Shown one piece after another: positions 1 to 5,350 of a DNA stretch of 5,350 bases. The stretch is from Gammaproteobacteria bacterium. Its GTDB lineage: Bacteria > Pseudomonadota > Gammaproteobacteria > UWMA-0217. Numbering within the stretch: position 1 is the stretch's first letter; each line of letters opens with the position of its first letter. Location: contig JALVPS010000222.1 in the NCBI GenBank assembly GCA_027031685.1, forward strand, positions 1 to 5,350, in the 5' to 3' direction. The notes beneath the pieces were generated by a model, which saw only the letters and a program-made list of their open reading frames with translations, ran no database searches and was not told where the DNA came from. The position numbers were made by a program, and so were the translations under genes.

Positions 1-1
1 G

Positions 2-184
2 GGTGGTGGCGCCCTGGACGGCCAGACCCCGCGCCAGGCCGCCACCACCCCCAAGGGCCGGGAACGCCTCGAAGGCCTGCTGCTCGACTTCGAACACAAG
101 AGCCGGGACAACCCCGACCAACCCTTCAACCCGGATGTGGACCGTCTGCGGCAGGAACTGGGGCTGGACGGCGGGGAAGACTGA
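2..184 (+). CDS. C-terminal end of an unidentified protein (5' partial)
   Basis: The window opens inside this gene. Its last 60 codons are visible in the frame starting at base 2 and end with TGA at 182-184. The visible tail begins G-G-G-A-L-D-G-Q-T-P-R-Q-A-A, continues with a charged helix containing GRERLEGLLLDFE, and ends with a short acidic segment DVDRLRQELGLDGGED. The LDGxTPRxA element followed by an E/L-rich helix resembles a short C-terminal module I associate loosely with SEC-C-type and DUF2384 (Xre/MbcA/ParS-like) proteins, but that comparison is from memory and the diagnostic domain would lie outside the window. The codon pattern, with G/C at most third positions, supports this frame over the longer frame starting at base 3, which runs through the stop region with low-complexity Pro/Arg/Gly content. 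The function cannot be assigned. Confidence 0.6.
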   Translation, partial: GGGALDGQTPRQAATTPKGRERLEGLLLDFEHKSRDNPDQPFNPDVDRLRQELGLDGGED

Positions 185-210
185 GGCTCCCCCCGGGTCC
201 GCCCGGAGGC
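185..210 (+). terminator. Possible hairpin after the first gene
   Basis: Directly after the TGA, CCGGG (194-198 region) can pair with CCCGG across a four-base loop, and the stem may be extended by a few G-C pairs around a mismatch. No T-run follows (the next bases are GAAACACGG), so this is not a classical intrinsic terminator. In DNA this GC-rich such short stems also arise by chance. Confidence 0.2.
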
Positions 211-414
211 GAAACACGGCATCGACGCCATCCTGCCGGCGAAACGCGGCCAGGGAGGCCGCCATGCGCCGCGGCCCGGCCATCCGCAGCGAGGCCCAGG
301 CCCTGCCGGCGCTGGGGTCGCGGGAGAAGGCGGGAGGAGGCGGGTCACCCGTCCCTGGGACGACGCTCACATGGACGGCGCCTGCGGGCGGCCCGGGGCG
401 CCCGGCGGGTCGCG
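211..414. other. Non-coding spacer between convergent genes
   Basis: This stretch separates two genes that point at each other. Open frames cross it on the plus strand, but their translations are Pro/Arg/Gly/Ala-rich with no recognisable motif, and I see no good ribosome binding site. Near its right end, GC-rich inverted repeats could fold into alternative hairpins: GGCGCC at 378-383 with 397-402, or CGGGCG at 385-390 with CGCCCG at 399-404. They lie just past the stop of the minus-strand gene at 415 and could help end its transcript, although no T-run follows on that strand. Confidence 0.4.
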
Positions 415-959
415 TCAGTCCAGGGTCACCCAGGCGGGCCGCCAGGGGCTGCCGGTGGCCTCGCGCAGGGCCGCCAGCAGGCGGTCGCCGGGCACGGCCT
501 CGCCCTCGAAGATGTGTTCGATGAGCACGGGGCAGCGGCTGGCGGCGGCCAAGCGGCCGCGCCAGCGCCAGGCGCCCAGGGGCGCGGCGTGGCCGCAGGC
601 GGGACAGGTGAGGCGGGTATCGGGATCAGCGGGATCGCCCTGGTTGCGCCAGTCGGCCAGGGTGGCGCGGCAAGCGGGACAGGTCGGGCGGGCCCGCGGG
701 TGGCTGTACCAGCGCGGGGCGGGCAGGCGGCCGGGCAGGTGGATGTGGCAGAAGGCGAGGTCGTCGCGCGGGGCGAAGTCCACGGCCGGGGCGCAGCCGA
801 GGAAGGCGATGTGGTTGAGGAAGCCGGGTCCCACCAGGTAGCGGTCCGGCCGCCAGGGCGCGCCCAGCAGCCCCAGCTCGGCCAGCACGGCCTGCACGGC
901 GGCGGGGTCGGGGTCGGTCGCCGCGCCGGCGCTGAGCAGCAGAGCGGGTCGGCCGTCGC

Positions 960-963
<4 letters not shown>
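415..963 (-). CDS. Hypothetical zinc-ribbon protein coupled to glnS
   Basis: This 182-residue protein is of unknown function. The start is a GTG at 963-961 that overlaps the glnS stop in the arrangement GTGA, which implies translational coupling and co-transcription with glnS. The open frame continues far upstream, but that part only shadows glnS, so the GTG is the sensible start. The protein has two CPAC knuckles, C95-x2-C98 and C120-x2-C123, separated by 21 residues, which is the spacing of a zinc ribbon. An FCHIH cluster at 71-75 and a RWY at 84-86 come before it. The segment after the ribbon has WRWRGRL at 132-138, then IFEGEAVPGDRLLAAL near 151-166, and the protein ends in AWVTLD. There is no signal peptide or membrane segment, so it is probably cytoplasmic. 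Zinc binding is inferred from the four cysteines. I do not recognise the family, and a role linked to glutaminyl-tRNA is only suggested by position. Confidence 0.8.
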
Positions 964-2636
<1,673 letters not shown>

Positions 2637-2643
2637 GAAACGG

Positions 2644-2647
2644 TCCT
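2644..2647 (-). promoter_or_regulatory. glnS ribosome binding site
   Basis: AGGA on the minus strand lies seven bases before the glnS ATG. It fixes the start at the methionine that gives a GlnRS of standard length. Confidence 0.7.
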
Positions 2648-2659
2648 GCACAGTAGAAG

Positions 2660-2677
2660 GGGCCGCCGAGGCGGCCC
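2660..2677 (-). terminator. GC hairpin in the glnS leader (terminator-like)
   Basis: GGGCCGCC at 2660-2667 and GGCGGCCC at 2670-2677 form a perfect 8-base inverted repeat with only two bases between, so the real stem is probably seven pairs with a four-base loop. On the minus strand it is followed by CTTCTACTGT, a weak pyrimidine-rich tail rather than a T-run. It lies after the stop of the membrane-protein gene and before the glnS ribosome binding site. It could be a weak terminator for the upstream gene, or a structure in the glnS leader if transcription starts at the promoter at 2702-2730. Confidence 0.4.
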
Positions 2678-2701
2678 GCTGTCCGGGGTGGATAAAAAGA
2701 T

Positions 2702-2730
2702 ATTGTACCGCGCCCGCGCGCTTCAGTCGG
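2702..2730 (-). promoter_or_regulatory. Candidate sigma70 promoter for glnS
   Basis: On the minus strand, TACAAT (2707-2702, five of six bases matching TATAAT) lies 17 bases after CCGACT (2730-2725, three of six matching TTGACA). The -35 element overlaps the stop codon of the upstream membrane-protein gene. Transcription would start near 2695, giving a leader of about 60 bases that contains the GC hairpin and the AGGA site. The AT-rich patch from 2690 to 2707 stands out sharply from the surrounding GC-rich sequence, which supports a promoter here. Confidence 0.5.
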
Positions 2731-3607
2731 GGCAGCGCCGCGTCCAGCGCCACACCAGCAGCAGCATGATGCCGGCCGCCAGCAGCACCACGCCGAACAG
2801 GGTCCAGGCCTCGCGCAGCAGGTGGCGGCGGTTGGCGGCGCGCAGGGTGGGGTCCGGCAGGTCGATGAGGCGCCAGTCGGTGCCGGGGATGTTGGCCGCG
2901 GCGCGCACCTGCTTGAGCTCGGCGTCGCTCAGGCGCGGCGGGCGCTTGAGGCGATCGCGGGCGCCGACCGCGGCGATCTCGATGAGCGGATCGTCGCTGC
3001 GCCGGGTGAGCAGCAGCTGGTGACCGGGCAGCTGGAAGCTGCGCAGGGTCTGCGCCAGGGCGTCCGGCCGGAAGCTGACGAAGAAGATGTCGGTGCTGCC
3101 GCCCGCTATCGCCACCGGGGCCATCACGTCGTAGTGGTACATCCCCGGCTGGGGATGAATGAAGATGCGGTTGCCGAGGCGGCGGCTGCCGGCCTTGATC
3201 TGGCTGAAGAAGTGGCCCAGGTCGCGCTGGCAGACCTCGCCGATGCGCATGTCGAAGTTGGGCAGCAGCGGCTGCCCGCCCGGGCCGGCCACGGTGAAGG
3301 TGAGGAAGTCCTCGAAGCGCTGCCGCAGCCGGCGCTGCAGCCAGGCCTCCGTCTGCTCGTCGTCCGGGTGCTGCACCAGGCGGGCGATGGTGCGGCCGTA
3401 CTCCTCGGCAAAGAGGTTCACGTTGCGCTGCCGCTCGGCCACCTGCAGCGTCAGGGCGCGCGCCGCCCCCTGCACCAGGGCGTTCTCCAGGGTGCGGTGG
3501 TAGGCGTCGAACTCCCGCTCGCGCTGATGGGTGTAGATGACCAGGATGATGGCCGTGAGCAGGAGCAGCAGCCCCACCACGTACAGCGACTGGATGCGTG
3601 TCAGCAT
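2723..3607 (-). CDS. Membrane protein with two TM segments and a periplasmic sensor-like domain
   Basis: This 294-residue protein has a hydrophobic segment at about 8-26, a soluble region from 27 to about 266, and a second hydrophobic segment at about 267-287, then a short basic tail ending RRCPD. R4 and the RWTRR tail place the soluble part outside the membrane, in the periplasm, by the positive-inside rule. The soluble region starts with a helical stretch (about 28-100) and continues with beta-rich sequence such as LTFTVAGPGGQPLLPNFD (102-119), FDMRIGEVCQRDLG, HPQPGMYHYDVMAPVAIAGG and TDIFFVSFRPD. This layout resembles the Cache/PAS-like extracellular sensors of histidine kinases, diguanylate cyclases and chemoreceptors. 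No HAMP, GGDEF, kinase or methyl-accepting output domain follows, and the protein stops seven residues after the second TM segment. The start ATG at 3607-3605 has a purine-rich AGAGGGGG upstream. The gene may share transcripts with glnS. The Cache assignment is inference, and no ligand can be predicted. Confidence 0.85.
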   Translation of the reverse strand: MLTRIQSLYVVGLLLLLTAIILVIYTHQREREFDAYHRTLENALVQGAARALTLQVAERQRNVNLFAEEYGRTIARLVQHPDDEQTEAWLQRRLRQRFEDFLTFTVAGPGGQPLLPNFDMRIGEVCQRDLGHFFSQIKAGSRRLGNRIFIHPQPGMYHYDVMAPVAIAGGSTDIFFVSFRPDALAQTLRSFQLPGHQLLLTRRSDDPLIEIAAVGARDRLKRPPRLSDAELKQVRAAANIPGTDWRLIDLPDPTLRAANRRHLLREAWTLFGVVLLAAGIMLLLVWRWTRRCPD

Positions 3608-3615
3608 GATTCGAA

Positions 3616-3624
3616 CCCCCTCTC
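3616..3624 (-). promoter_or_regulatory. Ribosome binding site of the membrane-protein gene
   Basis: On the minus strand, GAGAGGGGG ends eight bases before the ATG at 3607-3605. It follows immediately after the GC hairpin at 3625-3640, so folding of that hairpin could affect access to it. Confidence 0.5.
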
Positions 3625-3640
3625 CCGCCGTGCGCGGCGG
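3625..3640 (+). terminator. GC hairpin followed by CTTTT in the divergent region
   Basis: CCGCCG (3625-3630) and CGGCGG (3635-3640) form a perfect six-pair stem with loop TGCG, followed on the plus strand by CTTTTG. This looks like a short intrinsic terminator on the plus strand, although no plus-strand gene lies just upstream. On the minus strand the same hairpin would sit in the leader of the membrane-protein gene, next to its ribosome binding site. Confidence 0.35.
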
Positions 3641-3643
3641 CTT

Positions 3644-3671
3644 TTGACATTCAACGGGCAGTGGCTATGAT
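3644..3671 (+). promoter_or_regulatory. Strong sigma70 promoter for the ppiB-lpxH pair
   Basis: A perfect TTGACA (3644-3649) is followed after 16 bases by TATGAT (3666-3671, five of six matching TATAAT). Transcription would start around 3678, leaving a leader of about 26 bases before the cyclophilin ATG at 3704. No clear promoter of similar quality is visible for the divergent minus-strand gene in the same 96-base region. Confidence 0.8.
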
Positions 3672-3690
3672 GCGCGGACCCCGTATCCCC

Positions 3691-3696
3691 GAGGTG
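3691..3696 (+). promoter_or_regulatory. Ribosome binding site deciding the cyclophilin start
   Basis: GAGGTG lies seven bases before the ATG at 3704. It favours this start, which includes the lipoprotein signal, over the internal ATG at 3770, which would give a cytoplasmic PpiB-sized protein but has no comparable site. Confidence 0.7.
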
Positions 3697-3703
3697 CCAC
3701 ACC

Positions 3704-4285
3704 ATGCCCATTCTGCGCAAGCTGTTTTTCATCTTGCTCCTCTTTCCCCTCATGACCGGATGCAACGCCATGAACAAGACCGACCACCCCATCGTCACCA
3801 TGCAGACCAGCAAGGGCACCATCGTGCTGGAACTCTACCCCGAGAAGGCGCCCAAGACGGTGGCCAATTTCCTTTCCTACGCGAAATCGGGCTTTTTCGA
3901 CGGCACCATCTTCCACCGCGTCATCCCCAACTTCATGATCCAGGGCGGCGGCTTCACCCCCGACATGCACCAGAAGCCCACCCAGGCGCCCATCGAGATC
4001 GAGTCCGACAACGGCCTGCGCAACGAGCGCGGCACCATCGCCATGGCGCGCACCTCGGACCCGGACTCGGCCACCGCCCAGTTCTTCATCAACCTCAAGG
4101 ACAACGGCTTCCTCAACTACAGCGCCCCCACCCCGCAGGGCTGGGGCTACGCCGTGTTCGGCAAGGTCGTCGAGGGCATGGACGTGGTGGACGCCATCGC
4201 CCAGGTACCCACCGGCAGCCGCGGCATGCACCAGGACGTGCCCCTGGAGCCGGTGGTGATCGAGAAGGTCACCGTCAAGGAATAG
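3704..4285 (+). CDS. ppiB: PpiB-type cyclophilin peptidyl-prolyl isomerase with lipoprotein signal
   Basis: Cyclophilins catalyse cis-trans isomerisation of proline peptide bonds and assist protein folding. This 193-residue product aligns with E. coli PpiB (164 residues) from about residue 29 to the end. Active-site residues visible by family comparison are R72, F77 and Q80 in FHRVIPNFMIQGGGF, and Q126-F127-F128 in TAQFFIN. The position of the Trp that binds cyclosporin in human CypA is Phe (F136), as in E. coli cyclophilins, so low cyclosporin sensitivity is expected. The N-terminus has basic R5-K6, a hydrophobic run from 7 to 17, and a lipobox-like M-T-G-C20 followed by Asn21, which predicts an outer-membrane lipoprotein facing the periplasm. 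This differs from cytoplasmic E. coli PpiB. An internal ATG at 3770 (Met23) could give a cytoplasmic form, but the promoter and GAGGTG site favour the first ATG. lpxH follows 15 bases later in the same frame, so the two are probably one operon. Confidence 0.95.
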   Translation: MPILRKLFFILLLFPLMTGCNAMNKTDHPIVTMQTSKGTIVLELYPEKAPKTVANFLSYAKSGFFDGTIFHRVIPNFMIQGGGFTPDMHQKPTQAPIEIESDNGLRNERGTIAMARTSDPDSATAQFFINLKDNGFLNYSAPTPQGWGYAVFGKVVEGMDVVDAIAQVPTGSRGMHQDVPLEPVVIEKVTVKE

Positions 4286-4300
4286 GCACGGGCCGGCGCC

Positions 4301-5038
4301 GTGGCGGAGACCCTGTTCATCGCGGACCTGCACCTGGACCCCGCCCGCCCCGACGCCATCGCCCTCTGCCACGAATTCCTCACCACCCGGGCCCGCCACA
4401 GCGCGGGCCTGTACATTCTGGGCGACCTGTTCGAGTACTGGATCGGCGACGACCAGCCGGTGGACGGGCTGACGCCGGTGCTGGACGCCCTGGCCGCCCT
4501 GGGCGCGGCGGGGGTGCCCGTGTACTGCCAGCACGGCAACCGCGACTTCCTGCTGGGCGCCGACTTCGCCGCCCGCACCGGGCTCACCCTGCTGCCGGAG
4601 GCAACGGTGGTGGACCTGTACGGCCGCCCCACCCTGCTCCTGCACGGCGACACGCTGTGCACCGACGACCACGCCTACCAGGCCCTGCGCCGTCAGTTGC
4701 GAGACCCCGCCTGGCAGCGCGAGTTCCTCGCCCTGCCCCTGGCCGAGCGCATCCGCCAGGCCCGGGCCCTGCGCGAACGCAGCATGAGCGCCACGCGCGA
4801 GAAGGACGAGGCCATCATGGACGTCAACCCGCAGGCCGTGGCCGAGGCCATGCGCGCCCACGGCGTGCGCCACCTCATCCACGGCCACACCCACCGCCCG
4901 GCCATCCACCACTTCACGCTGGACGGCGCCCCGGCGGAACGCATCGTGCTGGGGGACTGGTACCGGGAGGGCAGCGTGCTGTCCGTGGACGCCGCCGGGG
5001 CGCGCCTGGAGACCCTGCCCTTCAACGCGCGCGGCTGA
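4301..5038 (+). CDS. lpxH: UDP-2,3-diacylglucosamine diphosphatase
   Basis: LpxH hydrolyses UDP-2,3-diacylglucosamine to lipid X and UMP, the fourth step of lipid A synthesis, at the cytoplasmic face of the inner membrane. The 245-residue product is close to E. coli LpxH (240). The metallophosphoesterase motifs are all present: D9 and H11 in ADLHL, D42 in GDLFEYWIGDD, N80 in HGNRDFLLG, H115 in LLHGDTLCTDD, and H196 and H198 in IHGHTHRPA. These are the manganese ligands of the family, shifted by one from E. coli numbering. The conserved AIMDVN is at 171-176. The start is GTG at 4301. The preceding cyclophilin stop TAG at 4283 is in the same frame, and the five codons between contain no other start, so GTG is the only reasonable choice. 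No good ribosome binding site lies at normal spacing, which suggests translation depends on coupling to the upstream gene. Its 3' end overlaps der, which comes from the opposite strand. Confidence 0.97.
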   Translation: MAETLFIADLHLDPARPDAIALCHEFLTTRARHSAGLYILGDLFEYWIGDDQPVDGLTPVLDALAALGAAGVPVYCQHGNRDFLLGADFAARTGLTLLPEATVVDLYGRPTLLLHGDTLCTDDHAYQALRRQLRDPAWQREFLALPLAERIRQARALRERSMSATREKDEAIMDVNPQAVAEAMRAHGVRHLIHGHTHRPAIHHFTLDGAPAERIVLGDWYREGSVLSVDAAGARLETLPFNARG

Positions 5039-5350
5039 CGAACTTCCTCAGGCGGGCGCGCTTGCGCTTCTGCCGCTCCGTGAGCACGTTGCGCCGCCCG
5101 GCGTAGGGGTTCTCACCGGTCTTGAACTCCAGCCGCAGGGGCGTGCCCACCAGGCCCAGCCGGTCGCGGAAGAAGTTGGTCAGGTAGCGCCGGTAGGCGG
5201 CCGGCAGGCGCTCGGTCTGGTTACCGTGGATGACGATGAGCGGCGGCAGGCGCCCGCCCTGGTGGGCGTAGCGCAGCTTGATGCGCCGGCCGCGCACCAG
5301 GGGCGGCTGGTGGCGCGCCACGGCCTGCTCCAGCAGGCGGTTGAGGCGGG
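5022..5350 (-). CDS. der: C-terminal end of GTPase Der (5' partial)
   Basis: Der (EngA) is an essential GTPase with two G domains and a C-terminal KH-like domain, which acts in 50S ribosome assembly. Only the last 108 residues are in the window, and the two G domains lie beyond 5350. The visible part matches the KH-like domain: LNRLLEQAV, then PPLVRGRRIKLRYAHQGG, PPLIVIHGNQTERLP, YRRYLTNFFRDRLGLVGTP and LRLEFKTGENPYAGRRN. A basic tail (LTERQKRKRARLRKFV) follows, as in E. coli Der. The TGA stop is at 5024-5022, inside the 3' end of lpxH on the other strand, giving a 17-base tail-to-tail overlap. No truncation or frameshift is visible in this portion. Confidence 0.95.
   Translation of the reverse strand, partial: RLNRLLEQAVARHQPPLVRGRRIKLRYAHQGGRLPPLIVIHGNQTERLPAAYRRYLTNFFRDRLGLVGTPLRLEFKTGENPYAGRRNVLTERQKRKRARLRKFVSRAR

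Noticed and set aside
1..50. 11-base perfect inverted repeat, GGGTGGTGGCG at 1-11 with its complement at 40-50
   Set aside because: It lies inside coding sequence with a 28-base loop and is made of GC-rich codons, so chance is the simpler explanation.
3608..3630. GATTCGAACCCCC followed by TCTCCCGCC, which looks like the 3' end of a tRNA and possible attachment site
   Set aside because: The bases before the T-loop-like part do not pair to form a T stem, no CCA end follows, no other tRNA arms are present, and no integrase or element boundary is nearby. It is probably the reverse complement of a purine-rich ribosome binding site.
3665..4912. A 415-codon open frame on the minus strand opposite ppiB and lpxH
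   Set aside because: It is antisense to two confidently identified genes, and its Gly/Val/His-rich translation has no recognisable domain.
3661..5106. A 481-codon plus-strand frame overlapping ppiB and lpxH
   Set aside because: It is an alternative frame of two well-supported genes, and its translation is His/Pro/Arg/Gly-rich with no domain.

Overview
The window is very GC-rich, densely packed chromosomal DNA from a Gram-negative bacterium. The proteins point to a Gammaproteobacterium: GlnRS is a close match in length and motif positions to the E. coli enzyme, LpxH makes lipid A, the cyclophilin is PpiB-like, and the Der C-terminus is present. From memory, glnS, ppiB and lpxH also cluster in Pseudomonas. 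The extreme GC content and the unfamiliar extra genes would suit a lineage such as the Chromatiales, but this is inference and the genus cannot be fixed from the sequence alone.

Layout from left to right: (1) the 3' end of a plus-strand gene of unknown function, ending at 184; (2) a 230-base spacer with GC-rich hairpins and no convincing gene; (3) a minus-strand block read right to left, made of an orphan two-TM membrane protein with a large periplasmic domain (2723-3607), glnS (960-2636) with its own likely promoter and a leader hairpin, and a small zinc-ribbon protein (415-963) whose GTG start overlaps the glnS stop; (4) a 96-base divergent control region (3608-3703) with a strong sigma70-type promoter facing right and a GC hairpin; (5) a plus-strand pair, a cyclophilin with a lipoprotein signal (3704-4285) and lpxH (4301-5038); (6) the 3' end of der on the minus strand, overlapping lpxH tail-to-tail by 17 bases.

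The recognised genes are housekeeping: tRNA charging, prolyl isomerisation, lipid A synthesis and ribosome assembly. I see no mobile element, CRISPR array, RNA gene or defence system. The least familiar parts are the zinc-ribbon protein coupled to glnS, the stand-alone periplasmic sensor-like membrane protein between glnS and ppiB, and the lipoprotein form of the PpiB-type cyclophilin. Nothing here clearly shows a new multi-gene system.
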